Below, piece after piece: positions 25,926 to 35,531 of a DNA stretch of 64,000 bases. This DNA is from Saccharothrix sp. NRRL B-16348. Lineage in GTDB: Bacteria; Actinomycetota; Actinomycetes; Mycobacteriales; Pseudonocardiaceae. The notes under the pieces were generated by a model. It searched no databases and was not told the origin of the DNA. It was given only the letters and a program-made list of their open reading frames with translations. The number at the start of each line of letters is the position of its first letter. Within the stretch, counting starts at the first letter, position 1. The translations under genes and the position numbers were made by a program. The stretch covers positions 42,929 to 106,928 of the forward strand of contig NZ_LGED01000180.1 of the NCBI RefSeq assembly GCF_001280085.1, given 5' to 3'.

Positions 25926-26557
25926 TCGCGGAGGACTCGGTCCTCCTGCGGATGGGTGTGCAACGCCTGCTGGCCGACGAGGGGATCGAGACGGTCGCGG
26001 CGGTGGACGACGGCGAAGCGCTGCTCGCCGCGATCGAGGAACACCGCCCCGACCTGGCCCTGGTGGACGTGCGGATGCCGCCGACGTTCACCGACGAGGG
26101 GCTGCGGGCGGCGATCGAGGCGCGCAAGCGCATCCCGAACCTGCCCGTGCTGGTCCTCTCGCAGTACGTGGAGGAGCGGTACGCGGTGGAGCTGCTGGCC
26201 GGCGGCGCGAACGGCGTCGGCTACCTGCTCAAGGAACGCGTGGCGGACGTGTCGGAGTTCGTGGCCGCGGTCCGCCGGGTCGCCGACGGCGGCACGAGCA
26301 TCGACCACGAGGTCATCACCCAGCTGATGGTCCGGTCCAAGCGCAACCCGGTCGATTCGCTCACCCAGCGTGAGCGCGAGGTGCTCGGGCTGATGGCGGA
26401 GGGCCTGTCGAACGCCGCCATCGCGGCCTCGCTGGTCGTGTCCGACGGCGCGGTGGAGAAGCACGTGGGCAACATCTTCGCCAAGCTCGGCTTGGAGCCG
26501 AGCACGAGCGAGCACCGCCGGGTGCGCGCCGTGCTGGCCTACCTCAACCTGGGCTGA
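25913..26557 (+). CDS. LuxR/NarL-family response regulator
   Basis: 214 aa, GTG start inside the end of the kinase gene. The receiver domain has acidic residues D8 and the phospho-acceptor D52 in LALVDVRMP, with the conserved Lys in YLLKERV. The C-terminal LuxR helix-turn-helix is LTQREREVLGLMAEGLSNAA, then SDGAVEKHVGNIFAKLGL. It is the cognate partner of the kinase. Targets are unknown, and no adjacent transporter shows what is sensed. Confidence 0.93.
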   Translation: MRVVIAEDSVLLRMGVQRLLADEGIETVAAVDDGEALLAAIEEHRPDLALVDVRMPPTFTDEGLRAAIEARKRIPNLPVLVLSQYVEERYAVELLAGGANGVGYLLKERVADVSEFVAAVRRVADGGTSIDHEVITQLMVRSKRNPVDSLTQREREVLGLMAEGLSNAAIAASLVVSDGAVEKHVGNIFAKLGLEPSTSEHRRVRAVLAYLNLG

Positions 26558-27389
26558 GGCCGAGCAGCCGGGCGCCGTTGTCGTGCAGCACGGCCCGCAG
26601 GAACGGCTCGCCGAGCCGGTCGTCGGCGGCGGCCCAGCCCTCGATCGCGTTCAGCTGCGCCGAGTAGTCGTACGGGATGTTCGGGAAGTCCGAGCCGAGC
26701 ACCACCCGGTCGGCCACGTCGACCAGCCGTGCCGCCCAGTCACCCGGCAGCGCCGCCCGCGCCTCGGTGAACGGCACGCCCACCATCGTGGTGTCCAGGT
26801 GCACCCCGTCGTACCGGGCGACGAGGTCCAGCGCGCCCAGGTAGTCGGGCATCCCCGCGTGCGCCACGACCGCCACCAGCGACGGGTGCCTGCGCAGCAC
26901 GTCCTCGAACACGTCCAGCCCGGTGTGCGCGCCCGGCACCGGCCCGTGCCCGCAGTGCACCACCACGGGCACCCGTGCGTCGGCCAGCAGGCCCCACGCG
27001 CCATCGAGCGAACGCGGGTCGTAGCCGCCGACCTGCACGTGCGCCTTGAAGCACCGCGCACCGGCCGACAGTGCCCGCGCCACGTACGCCTCGACGCCCG
27101 GCTCCGGGTACAGCGTCGCGGTCGGCACGGCGCCGTCCACGCGCGAGCCGAAGTCCAGCGCCCAGTCCGTCAGCCACTCGCCCATGCCCGGCTTGTGCGG
27201 GTACACCAGGGGCGCGAAACCGACCACCCCGAACGAGCGCAGCGCGGCCAGCCGCTCCGCCTCGGGCAGCCGGTACCGGATCGACCAGTCGACGCCGTAG
27301 TGCCGCGACGCCTCGTCGAAGAACGCCCACACCTTGTCCAGCACGCGCTGCGGCATGAAGTGCACGTGCACGTCGACCAGACCGGGCAC
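26544..27389 (-). CDS. Amidohydrolase-family protein (TIM barrel)
   Basis: 281 aa from GTG at 27389, starting PGLVDVHVHFMPQRVLD, the metal-binding HxH at strand 1. Later metal or catalytic positions are VVVHCGHGPVPG, VVAHAGMPDYLG and VVLGSDFPNIPY (final Asp), as in amidohydrolase-2 or decarboxylase-type enzymes. The substrate is unknown. It lies 8 nt after smpB, probably co-transcribed, and its 3' end overlaps the convergent response regulator gene by 14 nt. Confidence 0.82.
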   Translation of the reverse strand: MPGLVDVHVHFMPQRVLDKVWAFFDEASRHYGVDWSIRYRLPEAERLAALRSFGVVGFAPLVYPHKPGMGEWLTDWALDFGSRVDGAVPTATLYPEPGVEAYVARALSAGARCFKAHVQVGGYDPRSLDGAWGLLADARVPVVVHCGHGPVPGAHTGLDVFEDVLRRHPSLVAVVAHAGMPDYLGALDLVARYDGVHLDTTMVGVPFTEARAALPGDWAARLVDVADRVVLGSDFPNIPYDYSAQLNAIEGWAAADDRLGEPFLRAVLHDNGARLLGLSPG

Positions 27390-27397
27390 GGCGGCGT

Positions 27398-27874
27398 TCA
27401 GTAGCGGCCCTTCAACGCGCGGCCGTGCGCCTTCTGGATCTCCCGCTCCGCGTCCCGCTTGGCCAGGTCCTGGCGCTTGTCGTACGACTTCTTGCCGCGC
27501 GCCAGCGCCAGCTCGACCTTGACGTACCCGTCCTTGAAGTACATCGACAGCGGGATGAGCGACAGACCGCTCTCCTTGGTCTTGCCGATCAGCCGCTCGA
27601 TCTCGCCCTTGTGCAGCAGGAGCTTGCGCTTGCGGCGCACCTCGTGGTTCGTCCACGTGCCCGCCACGTACTCCGGGATGTGCAGCGCGTGCAGCCAGAT
27701 CTCGCCGTCGTCCACCTGGGCGAAGGCGTCCACCAGGGACGCCCGGCCCATGCGCAGGCTCTTCACCTCGGTGCCGACGAGCACGACACCCGCTTCGAAG
27801 GTGTCGAGGATGGTGTAGTCGTGCCGAGCCTTGCGGTTCGACGCGATCACCTTCTGACCGCGTTCCTTGACCAT
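27398..27874 (-). CDS. smpB: SsrA-binding protein SmpB
   Basis: 158 aa, typical length. The family core is intact: [52 protein letters not shown], and the basic tail [20 protein letters not shown] that enters the decoding site. It binds tmRNA (ssrA at 24140) and delivers it to stalled ribosomes. It is downstream of ftsX in the usual actinobacterial order. Confidence 0.97.
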   Translation of the reverse strand: MVKERGQKVIASNRKARHDYTILDTFEAGVVLVGTEVKSLRMGRASLVDAFAQVDDGEIWLHALHIPEYVAGTWTNHEVRRKRKLLLHKGEIERLIGKTKESGLSLIPLSMYFKDGYVKVELALARGKKSYDKRQDLAKRDAEREIQKAHGRALKGRY

Positions 27875-27904
27875 GACGGAAACCTTACGTGAGCACGCCA
27901 GCGG

Positions 27905-28807
27905 TTATAGGCGCACGTAGAGACGCAGCGTGACGTAGCCGGTCAGCGCCGAGATCGCGATCGCCACACCGACCAGGATCGGTGAGAGGAACAGGATCTC
28001 CACCATGCTCACTTCCGGGATGATGTTGGCCGAGAACAGCTCGCCGAGCACCCGGTTGAGCAGGAAGAGCTTCGTCACCACGAGCAACCCGATCGAGGCG
28101 ACGGCACCGATGACGCCGGCGACCACCGCCTCGATGAGGAACGGCAGCTGCGTGTACCAGCGGGTGGCGCCGACCAGCCGCATGATGCCGACCTCCGTGC
28201 GCCGGGTGAACGCCGACACCTGGATCGTGTTGGAGATCAACATCAGCGCGGCGAACGCCTGGAGCAGCGCCAGCGCCAGCGCGGCGTCACGCACGCCGTT
28301 CAGGAAGCCGAACAGCCGGTCCAGGTCCTCGCGCTGGTCGTCGACCTTCTTGACGCCCGCCTTGCCGGTGAACGCCTGCACGATCACGTCGGACCGCTGC
28401 GCGTCCTCCAGCTTGACCCGGAACATCGCCGGGATCGCCTCCGGACGGGCCAGCTTCGCCAGCTCCGGCTGCGACTCGAAGACCTTCTTGAACCGCTCGA
28501 AGCCCTTGTCGCGGTTCTCGTAGACGACCGTCTCGACCCCGGACGTGGTCTCCAGCTGGCTGCGCAGGCTCGCACAGGGCTGCTGCGTGCAGTCCTTGTC
28601 GTTCACGCTGATGTCGTTGGTGAGCATGACCGCCACCTCGAGCTGGCCGAGGTAGTCGTCCTGCATCTTGCCCACCATGTTGACGACCAGCAGGCCGACA
28701 CCGAGCAGGAAGAGCGAGATCGCGGTCGTGAGGATCATCGCGATGGTCATCGTGACGTTCCGGCGCAGGCCGGTGACGACCTCGCTGAACACGAAGCTGG
28801 TACGCAT
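27905..28807 (-). CDS. ftsX: Cell division protein FtsX
   Basis: 300 aa. N-terminal TM1 (MTIAMILTTAISLFLLGVGL) is followed by a large extracellular domain with two cysteines (DKDCTQQPCASL), then three further membrane segments (ALALLQAFAALMLISNTIQV; VVAGVIGAVASIGLLVVTKL; ILFLSPILVGVAIAISALTG). FtsX couples FtsE ATP hydrolysis to activation of septal peptidoglycan hydrolases (RipC in mycobacteria). It follows ftsE by 53 nt. Confidence 0.96.
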   Translation of the reverse strand: MRTSFVFSEVVTGLRRNVTMTIAMILTTAISLFLLGVGLLVVNMVGKMQDDYLGQLEVAVMLTNDISVNDKDCTQQPCASLRSQLETTSGVETVVYENRDKGFERFKKVFESQPELAKLARPEAIPAMFRVKLEDAQRSDVIVQAFTGKAGVKKVDDQREDLDRLFGFLNGVRDAALALALLQAFAALMLISNTIQVSAFTRRTEVGIMRLVGATRWYTQLPFLIEAVVAGVIGAVASIGLLVVTKLFLLNRVLGELFSANIIPEVSMVEILFLSPILVGVAIAISALTGYVTLRLYVRL

Positions 28808-28860
28808 CGGGGGGAACGTTCCTCAGTGTCGGGGGATGAGGGGGTCCGGCGGCCTCGGGC

Positions 28861-29550
28861 TCAGCGGCCCACGCCGTAAACACCCCGCGCGTCGTCGCGG
28901 ATGATCCGGCCGTGGTCCAGCTCGACCACGCGACGGCGCATGGAGTCGACGATGCCGTGGTCGTGGGTGGCCATCACCACCGTCGTGCCGGTGCGGTTGA
29001 TCCGCTCCAGCAGCAACATGATGTCCTGGCTGGTGTCGGGGTCCAGGTTCCCGGTCGGCTCGTCGGCCAGCAGCACCAGCGGCCGGTTGACGAACGCGCG
29101 GGCGATCGCCACCCGCTGCTGCTCACCGCCCGACAGCTCGTGCGGCATCCGGTCCGCCTTGCCGTCGAGGCCGACCAGCTGCAGCACCTCGGGCACCACC
29201 TTGACGATGGTGTTGCGCGGCTTGCCGATCACCTCCAACGCGAACGCGACGTTCTCCGCCACGGTCTTGTTGCTCAGCAGCCGGAAGTCCTGGAACACGC
29301 AGCCGATGGACTGGCGCAGGCGGGGGACCCTGCGCCGGGACATCTTGGCCACGTCGAAGTTCGACACGTACACGCGGCCCTTGCTGGGCACTTCCTCCCG
29401 CAGCAGAAGCCGCAGGAACGTGGACTTCCCGGAACCGGAAGGCCCGATGAGGAACACGAACTCACCCTTGTCCATCTCGACCGAGACGTTGTCGAGCGCG
29501 GGACGCGCGGAGCTCTTGTAGACCTTGGACACGTGTTCGAGGCGAATCAC
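28861..29550 (-). CDS. ftsE: Cell division ATP-binding protein FtsE
   Basis: 229 aa. ABC ATPase motifs: Walker [11 protein letters not shown]-loop FQDFRLL, signature [15 protein letters not shown], Walker [13 protein letters not shown] and H-loop ATHDHGIVD. It is the cytoplasmic half of FtsEX. Start and length match the family. It lies between prfB and ftsX as in other actinobacteria. Confidence 0.97.
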   Translation of the reverse strand: MIRLEHVSKVYKSSARPALDNVSVEMDKGEFVFLIGPSGSGKSTFLRLLLREEVPSKGRVYVSNFDVAKMSRRRVPRLRQSIGCVFQDFRLLSNKTVAENVAFALEVIGKPRNTIVKVVPEVLQLVGLDGKADRMPHELSGGEQQRVAIARAFVNRPLVLLADEPTGNLDPDTSQDIMLLLERINRTGTTVVMATHDHGIVDSMRRRVVELDHGRIIRDDARGVYGVGR

Positions 29551-29617
29551 GAGGCGCGAGTGTACTCGCGGGCCGGGTAAAGCCCTCGTCTCGCCCGCCG
29601 GTTGGCGGCTTGACCGA

Positions 29618-30718
29618 TCAGGACTGGTGCTGCTTGCGCCAGCGGATGCCCGCTTCCAGGAAGTCGTCGATCTCGCCGTCGAGCACCGCGGACGGGTTGC
29701 CGACCTCGTGCTCGGTGCGCAGGTCCTTGACCATCTGGTAGGGGTGCAGCACGTAGGAGCGCATCTGGTTGCCCCAGCTCGACCCGGTGTCCTTGAGGGC
29801 GTCCATCTTCGCCTGCTCCTCCTGCCGCTGGCGCTCCAGCAGCTTGGCCTGGAGCACGGCCATCGCGGTGGCCTTGTTCTGCAGCTGGGAGCGCTCGTTC
29901 TGGCAGGAGACCACGATGCCGGTCGGGATGTGCGTCAGGCGCACCGCCGAGTCGGTCGTGTTGACGCCCTGGCCGCCGGGGCCGGACGAGCGGTAGACGT
30001 CGACCCGCAGTTCCTTCTCGTCGATGTCGACGTGGTCGGTCGTCTCGACCACGGGCACCACCTCGACGCCCGCGAACGACGTCTGCCGGCGGCCCTGGTT
30101 GTCGAACGGCGAGATGCGCACGAGGCGGTGCGTGCCCTGCTCGACGCTGAGCGTGCCGTAGGCGTACGGGGCCGTGACGCGGAACGTGGCGGACTTGATG
30201 CCCGCCTCCTCGGCGTAGGACGTGTCGAACACGTCGACGCCGTAGCCGTGCCGCTCGGCCCACCGGGAGTACATCCGCAGCAGCATCTCGGCGAAGTCGG
30301 CCGCGTCGATGCCACCCGCCTCGGCACGGATCGTGACCAGGGCGTTGCGCTCGTCGTACTCGCCGGACAGCAGCGTGCGGACCTCGAGCGAGGAGATCTC
30401 GTCGCGGAGCTTCGCGCGCTCGGTGTCGGCCTCGGCGAGGCTGCCCGCGTCACCCTCGTCCTCGGCCAGCTCGTACATGATCGACAGGTCGTCGAGCCGG
30501 TCCCGGAGGTTCGTGATGCGACGCAGCTCACCCTGCTTGTGCGAGAGCTTGCTGGTGACCTTCTGCGCCTGCTCCTGGTCGTCCCAGAGGTCCGGCCGGG
30601 CCGCCGCCTGCTCCAGCTCCGCGACCTGGGCGCGCAGCGCATCGAGGTCCATCACCGCCTCGATGCTCGTGAGCGTGGCGGAGAGGTCCTTGATGTCTGC
30701 TTCGACGTCGGGATTCAC
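29618..30718 (-). CDS. prfB: Peptide chain release factor 2
   Basis: 366 aa. The codon-recognition tripeptide is SPF ([11 protein letters not shown], about residue 203) and the catalytic loop is [20 protein letters not shown] (GGQ about 250). The frame is uninterrupted, so there is no programmed +1 frameshift near codon 26; such prfB genes are usual in actinobacteria. It terminates translation at UGA and UAA. Confidence 0.97.
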   Translation of the reverse strand: MNPDVEADIKDLSATLTSIEAVMDLDALRAQVAELEQAAARPDLWDDQEQAQKVTSKLSHKQGELRRITNLRDRLDDLSIMYELAEDEGDAGSLAEADTERAKLRDEISSLEVRTLLSGEYDERNALVTIRAEAGGIDAADFAEMLLRMYSRWAERHGYGVDVFDTSYAEEAGIKSATFRVTAPYAYGTLSVEQGTHRLVRISPFDNQGRRQTSFAGVEVVPVVETTDHVDIDEKELRVDVYRSSGPGGQGVNTTDSAVRLTHIPTGIVVSCQNERSQLQNKATAMAVLQAKLLERQRQEEQAKMDALKDTGSSWGNQMRSYVLHPYQMVKDLRTEHEVGNPSAVLDGEIDDFLEAGIRWRKQHQS

Positions 30719-30769
30719 GTCCCAAGATTACGCCGGCACCGGTCGCGGAGTGCGACCGGTGGGCGCGAT

Positions 30770-31270
30770 TCAGGCCGTCGGGATGGCGTCGAGCAGCTTG
30801 AGCACGGCCTTGGCGTGCGCCAGGCCGAATTCGGCGACCGCCTTGGCGTAGGCGTCCTCCGCGGTCTTGACCGCCGTCCTGGCGGCCTCCTGCTCGGCGC
30901 CGTAGCTCGCGCGGGCGGAGTCCACGAGCCCTTGCCGCTGTTTTGCGGTCAAGGAGCCCGCGTGCACCAACCGCAGGATCAGCGGGCTGCGCAGGTGGTC
31001 CGGTCCCGGCTCGGAGAGCAGCCAGTTCTTGAACGCCTTCTTGCCCGCCGCGGTCAGCACGTACTGCTGGCTGGATCGCGGGCCCTGCTTGCCGAGGCGC
31101 AGCAGGCCTGCGTCCGCCAACGCGGGCAGCTCGCGGTAGACCTGGCTGCGGGTGACGCTGAAGAACGCGCCGAAGCGCTCTCCGGCCTCAGCCACGAGCT
31201 GGCCACCGGTCTTGGGTCCGTCGTGCAGCAGCCCGAGCAGGGCAGCCGCCGTCGCATTCAGGTCCGACAC
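30770..31270 (-). CDS. PadR-family transcriptional regulator
   Basis: 166 aa from GTG at 31270. The N-terminal winged helix reads ATAAALLGLLHDGPKTGGQL, FFSVTRSQVYRELPALADAG and LTAAGKKAFKNWL, the PadR pattern. The C-terminal half (LTAKQRQGLVDSARASYGAE, then a long helix to KAVLKLLDAI) is the dimerisation coiled coil. The target is unknown; no divergent transporter or enzyme lies beside it. It is 51 nt from prfB on the same strand. Confidence 0.88.
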   Translation of the reverse strand: MSDLNATAAALLGLLHDGPKTGGQLVAEAGERFGAFFSVTRSQVYRELPALADAGLLRLGKQGPRSSQQYVLTAAGKKAFKNWLLSEPGPDHLRSPLILRLVHAGSLTAKQRQGLVDSARASYGAEQEAARTAVKTAEDAYAKAVAEFGLAHAKAVLKLLDAIPTA

Positions 31271-31649
31271 ACCACCAACGGTGCCACGCTCACCGGTCGC
31301 TGTCCACAATGGTCAGCCGTTCTGTCCACTGTGGCTGATCACGGGCTAGTGGAGCTGGGCCAAGCGGAGCAACGCAAAGCATCGCTGCGTAACCACTCGC
31401 TGATCAACGCCACGCGTTCGGCCTCTTGACCCGGGCTGTCCACGCGAAGTGGAAATCCATTGAGCCGCAAGGGAAACCGCACTTTTGCGTTCACTCGAAC
31501 GGCAGCGCGGTGTCACGCGGCGCGTCCGGCGCGCCCCGCCGGCCCCATCGGGCGATAGCACAACCCGGTGATGTCGGGCTCTCGACGTGGCAAACACGTC
31601 GGGTGGTGGGACCATTACGGCGGGTGTTCGTACGACTGGGAGGTCAGCT

Positions 31650-31847
31650 GTGGGCATCAAATGGACGACGGGAACGAAGGTAGTCCGCAACGCCCGCGCC
31701 TGGGCGTCCGGCACGATCCCGGAGCAGGCGGGCAAGGACGAGTGCATGGTGTGCGGCAAGCAGATCCGCCGGCATCGCACGGTCAGCGGCGAAGGCCGGG
31801 TGTGCTCCCTCACGTGCGCCCAGTACTGGGCCGAGAACATGACCTGA
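31650..31847 (+). CDS. Small zinc-ribbon-like protein
   Basis: 65 aa from GTG at 31650 with GGGAGG upstream. CMVCGKQIRRH and VCSLTCAQYW give a C-x2-C and C-x3-C pair, a treble-clef-like zinc site. The N-terminus is basic (IKWTTGTKVVRNARAWASG). Family not recognised; nucleic-acid binding is possible. A strong terminator follows. Confidence 0.65.
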   Translation: MGIKWTTGTKVVRNARAWASGTIPEQAGKDECMVCGKQIRRHRTVSGEGRVCSLTCAQYWAENMT

Positions 31848-31860
31848 GCACAGACAAAGC

Positions 31861-31896
31861 GAAAGGCCCCCGGAGTCGGAACTCCGGGGGCCTTTC
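31861..31896. terminator. Bidirectional intrinsic terminator
   Basis: Perfect 16-bp stem (GAAAGGCCCCCGGAGT and complement) with a 4-nt loop. The outer GAAA/TTTC gives short A/T ends both ways. It separates the plus-strand zinc-ribbon gene from the minus-strand initiator tRNA. Confidence 0.85.
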
Positions 31897-31899
31897 ACG

Positions 31900-31976
31900 T
31901 GGTAGCGGGGACAGGATTTGAACCTGCGACCTCTGGGTTATGAGCCCAGCGAGCTACCGAGCTGCTCCACCCCGCG
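31900..31976 (-). tRNA. Initiator tRNA-Met (CAT), copy 1
   Basis: 77 nt including an encoded CCA. Anticodon loop CTCATAA sits on a CTGGG/CCCAG stem with the three consecutive G-C pairs of initiators. The acceptor CGCGGGG/CCCCGCT leaves a C1-U72 mismatch, the initiator hallmark. Confidence 0.95.
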
Positions 31977-32232
31977 CTGTAAGGACAACTATACACGCCC
32001 CCAGAACCCCTTTTCACCGGGGTCCCCTAACCGCATATCCCCAGCTCACCCGCCCAACAACCAGCGAGACCCTCACCCACACCCTAACCACCCCGCCTAC
32101 CTACCTATCCACCCGCACCTGCCGCACTCAACCGGCACCGGGCGGGGGTCCAGGGGCTTCGCCCCCGGTCAGGGGTGCAGGGGGCGAAGCCCTCCTGCCC
32201 GGGGTCCGGGGGCCGGGCCCCCGGTGAAATGC
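31977..32232. other. Spacer between the two initiator tRNA genes
   Basis: 256 nt, no gene. The left part is C/A-rich; 32145-32222 is a GC-rich block of inverted GGGGTCCGGGGG/CCCCCGG-type segments like those near 24040-24095. The upstream (promoter) end of tRNA copy 1 lies at its left margin. Confidence 0.6.
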
Positions 32233-32267
32233 GAAAAAGCCGTGTTCATGATTTCCATGAACACGGC
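32233..32267 (-). terminator. Intrinsic terminator of initiator tRNA copy 2
   Basis: Perfect 13-bp stem AGCCGTGTTCATG/CATGAACACGGCT with a 5-nt loop, followed on the minus strand by TTTTT. It lies 12 nt past the tRNA 3' end. Confidence 0.9.
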
Positions 32268-32279
32268 TATCCCACTTTG

Positions 32280-32353
32280 TAGCGGGGACAGGATTTGAAC
32301 CTGCGACCTCTGGGTTATGAGCCCAGCGAGCTACCGAGCTGCTCCACCCCGCG
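32280..32353 (-). tRNA. Initiator tRNA-Met (CAT), copy 2
   Basis: 74 nt, identical to copy 1 over the mature tRNA, but the bases after the discriminator are CA rather than CCA, so CCA must be added. It has its own terminator at 32233-32267. Confidence 0.95.
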
Positions 32354-32447
32354 CTGCATTTAGAACTCTACGCCTGGGGTTAACCGGAATGCAAATCGGG
32401 TGGCCCGGAACGTGTCCCAGGCCACCCGATGGCGATATCAGTGCAGG

Positions 32448-35426
32448 TCAGCCGGTCGGCGTCGTCGGCTGGGTCGTAGTCGTCGGCGGCGTCGTCGCCC
32501 CCGCCGCCGTGTTGAACCTCTTCGTCGCGTCGTCCAGCGCCTTGTAGGCGTTGCCGAGCTCGACGAAGTCACCGCTGGACTGCGCCGCCTTGATGCGCGA
32601 CAGGGCCGACTGGATGTCCCGCACGGCCTGCTGCAGCTCCGTGCCGCCCTGCCCGTCGTTCGGCGCCGTCGGCGTCGTGCTGGGCGTGGACGTCGGCGGC
32701 TGGCCGTTGGGGTCCGGTTGCGGCACCTGCGACGACGAGCCGGACAGGACCTCCTCCATCGCCTCGGCCAGCGTCGGCGCGTAGCCCACCTTGTCGCCGA
32801 AGCTCACCAGCACCTTGAACAACTGCGGGAACTGGGTGTTCTGGCTGGCCCGTTCGATGTAGATGGGTTCGACGTAGAGCAGGCCGCCGCCCACCGGCAG
32901 GGTCAGCAGGTTGCCGTAGACGACCTTCGTCTGCCGCTGGGCGAGCAGGTTCAGCTCACCGCTGACCTCGCCGTTGGTGAGGAAGGTGGTTTGGATCTGC
33001 TGTGGACCCTTGACCTCGTTGTTCAAGGTCAGCACGCTCATCTTGCCGTAGTTGTCCGGGTCGGATCTGACCGTCACGTACGACGCCATGAACTCCCGGT
33101 TCAACCGCACCAACGCGCTGGTCAGCTGGAAGCTCACCTTGTTCGCGTCGCCGGTCGGGTCGCCCGCCAGCACGTAGAACGGCGGCTGCCGGTCCCGCTG
33201 CTGCTGCACGCCCTGCTGCTGTGCCTCGACGGTGGTGGCGTTGTCGATGGTCGGGTCGGACGGCACGTCCCAGAACGAGACGCCGGAGTAGAAGTCACGC
33301 GGGTTGTCCACGTGGTACTCCGACAGCATCTCCCGCTGCACCTTGAACAGGTCCTCGGGGTAGCGCAGGTGCTCCTTCAGCGACTGCGACATCTCGCTGT
33401 TGGCCTTCACCGTGCCCGGGAAGACACCCATCCACGCCTTCAGCACCGGGTCCTGCGTGTCCATCTCGTACAGCGTCACCGTGCCGTCGTAGGCGTCCAC
33501 AGTGGCCTTGACCGAGTTGCGGATGTAGCTGATCTCCCGGTTCGGCTGCTGCGCGACGCCCGGCAGCGAGTCGTTCGTGGCGTCACCCAGGGCCGTGCGG
33601 CGGGCGTACGGGTAGTTGTCGAGCGTGGTGTAGCCGTCGACGATCCACGTGATGCGGCCGTCCACCACGGCCGGGTACGGGTCGCCGTCCACGGTCAGCC
33701 ACGGCGCCACGGCCTCGACGCGGTCACGCGGGTTGCGGTTGAAGATGATCCGCGACTCGTCGCCGATGGCCGAGTTGAACAGAATGTTCCGCTCGCCGTA
33801 CGCGGCGGCGAAGACCACCTTGTTGAACAGGCCGCCGATGCGGACGCCGCCCTTGCCGGTGTAGGTGTAGGACGAGCCGTCGGTGTCGTACTCACCGGGC
33901 GCGCCCTCGCCGCGGCCGCCGACGATGGCGTAGTCGGCCGGGCTGCCCAGCTCGCCGTAGTAGGTGCGCGGCTGCTCGACGCCGAACGGGCCGGGCTGGA
34001 CCTTGCCGTCCTGGCCGACCTGGGCCGCCTCGAACACGGGGTAGCCGCCGTCACCGTCGTCGTCCGCGGTCGAGTTCACCTTGCTGGCCTCGGCGAACAC
34101 CATGCCGTTGCCGTGGGTGTAGATGAGGTGCTGGTTGATCCAGTCGCGCTGGCCCTGCGGGATGCCCGCGGTGTTCAGCTCGCGGACCGCGACGATGTAG
34201 TCCTGGAGCTGCTTGTCCTTCGTGTACCGGTCGACGTCGAGCTTCTCCGGGAACGCGTAGAACGGCCGCAGCTGCTGGAACTGGGTGAACGTCTTGGAGA
34301 TGACGGCCGGGTCGAGCAGCCGGACGTTGCCGACCGTCGCCTGGTCGTTCTTCAGCTCGTCCAGCGAGACGTTCTGCTTGCCCACGTACGGCTTGTTCTC
34401 CACCTTGTCCGGCGTCAGCCCGAAGGCTTGCCGGGTGGCTTCGATGTTGCGGCCGATGGGTTCGGCTTCCTTCTCGATGGCGTTCGGCTTCACCGAGAAC
34501 TGCTCCAGCACGGCGGGCCACGCGGCGCCGACCAGGATGGAGGACAGCACCAGCAGCACGGTCGCGATCGCCGGCAGCTGGAGGTTGCGCAACACCGCGC
34601 CCGCGAAGAACGCGATGGCGCAGAAGACCGCGATGAACAGCAGGATCAGCTTGGCGGGCAGCACCGCGTTGAGGTCGGTGTAGCTCGCGCCGTCGAACTT
34701 GTCGTTGCGGTCGGAGAACAGCAGCGTGTACCGGTCGAAGAAGTACGCGACCGCCTTGAGCAGGATGAACACGCCGGCCACGATCGCCAGGTGGGTGCGC
34801 GCGGGCCCGGAGAGCTGGCCGCCGCGGCCCGCCAGCCGGATGCCGCCGAACAGGTAGTGCGCCACGACCGCGGCCACGAACGCGACCGCCGTCGCGATGA
34901 ACAGCCACGACAGGATCCACGTGTAGAACGGCAGTTGGAACGCGTAGAAGCCGATGTCGTGGCCGAACTCAGGATCGTTCACGCCGAACGAGGTGGCGTT
35001 GAAGAACAGCTGGACCTGCTGCCAGTCGCCCTGGGCCGAGGTGCCCGCGATGAGGCCGACCAGCACCGGCAGGCCGATGGCGAACAGCTTCATGCGCCTG
35101 CTGACGACCGCGCGGTAGCGGGCCACCGGGTCGTCGGGCCCGGACACCGGCACGAAGACCGGCCGGGAGCGGTAGGCGAGGATCAGGTTGATCGCGACGA
35201 GACCGCCCACCAGCAGACCCACGGCGAAGAACAACCCGAACCGGGTCGCGAGCACCGTGCCGTAGACGCTGCGGAAGCCGACCTCGCCGAACCAGAGCCA
35301 GTTGACGTAGGTGCCGAGCAGCCTTGAGCCGGTGATCAGACCGACCAGGACCACCGCACCGACGATGAGCAGAATCCGGCTGCGACGGGACAGCCTGGGC
35401 AGTCCGACCGGGGGCCGTGTGGCCAC
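32448..35426 (-). CDS. UPF0182-family large membrane protein
   Basis: 992 aa from GTG at 35426, behind AGGAG. About seven hydrophobic segments occupy the first third (ILLIVGAVVLVGLITGSRLL; FGLFFAVGLLVGGLVAINLI; and others), followed by a large probably extracellular domain (YPEDLFKVQREMLSEYHVD; YVTVRSDPDNYGKMSVLTLN; GGGLLYVEPIYIERASQNTQ). It ends in a low-complexity Thr/Pro tail (TTPPTTTTQPTTPTG). The layout matches Rv3193c-type proteins, of unknown function. It is divergent from the PPA1309-type gene. Confidence 0.92.
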   Translation of the reverse strand: MATRPPVGLPRLSRRSRILLIVGAVVLVGLITGSRLLGTYVNWLWFGEVGFRSVYGTVLATRFGLFFAVGLLVGGLVAINLILAYRSRPVFVPVSGPDDPVARYRAVVSRRMKLFAIGLPVLVGLIAGTSAQGDWQQVQLFFNATSFGVNDPEFGHDIGFYAFQLPFYTWILSWLFIATAVAFVAAVVAHYLFGGIRLAGRGGQLSGPARTHLAIVAGVFILLKAVAYFFDRYTLLFSDRNDKFDGASYTDLNAVLPAKLILLFIAVFCAIAFFAGAVLRNLQLPAIATVLLVLSSILVGAAWPAVLEQFSVKPNAIEKEAEPIGRNIEATRQAFGLTPDKVENKPYVGKQNVSLDELKNDQATVGNVRLLDPAVISKTFTQFQQLRPFYAFPEKLDVDRYTKDKQLQDYIVAVRELNTAGIPQGQRDWINQHLIYTHGNGMVFAEASKVNSTADDDGDGGYPVFEAAQVGQDGKVQPGPFGVEQPRTYYGELGSPADYAIVGGRGEGAPGEYDTDGSSYTYTGKGGVRIGGLFNKVVFAAAYGERNILFNSAIGDESRIIFNRNPRDRVEAVAPWLTVDGDPYPAVVDGRITWIVDGYTTLDNYPYARRTALGDATNDSLPGVAQQPNREISYIRNSVKATVDAYDGTVTLYEMDTQDPVLKAWMGVFPGTVKANSEMSQSLKEHLRYPEDLFKVQREMLSEYHVDNPRDFYSGVSFWDVPSDPTIDNATTVEAQQQGVQQQRDRQPPFYVLAGDPTGDANKVSFQLTSALVRLNREFMASYVTVRSDPDNYGKMSVLTLNNEVKGPQQIQTTFLTNGEVSGELNLLAQRQTKVVYGNLLTLPVGGGLLYVEPIYIERASQNTQFPQLFKVLVSFGDKVGYAPTLAEAMEEVLSGSSSQVPQPDPNGQPPTSTPSTTPTAPNDGQGGTELQQAVRDIQSALSRIKAAQSSGDFVELGNAYKALDDATKRFNTAAGATTPPTTTTQPTTPTG

Positions 35427-35531
35427 GGGGCACGCTCCTGGATCGCGGTAGTGGCGTTCGTACGTTCTGTCCAACTCTACGGAGGCCGCCGAGGGTTCCC
35501 CGTTCGGTCTTGTCTTTACCTAGATGCGACC

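Noticed and set aside
29618..30718. Programmed +1 frameshift in prfB
   Set aside because: The frame is continuous through the region where the internal UGA would be; no shift site is needed.
32400..35327. 975-codon plus-strand open frame
   Set aside because: Antisense to the UPF0182 gene, Arg/Val/His-rich shadow with no recognisable domain; the minus-strand gene has membrane segments and a good start.
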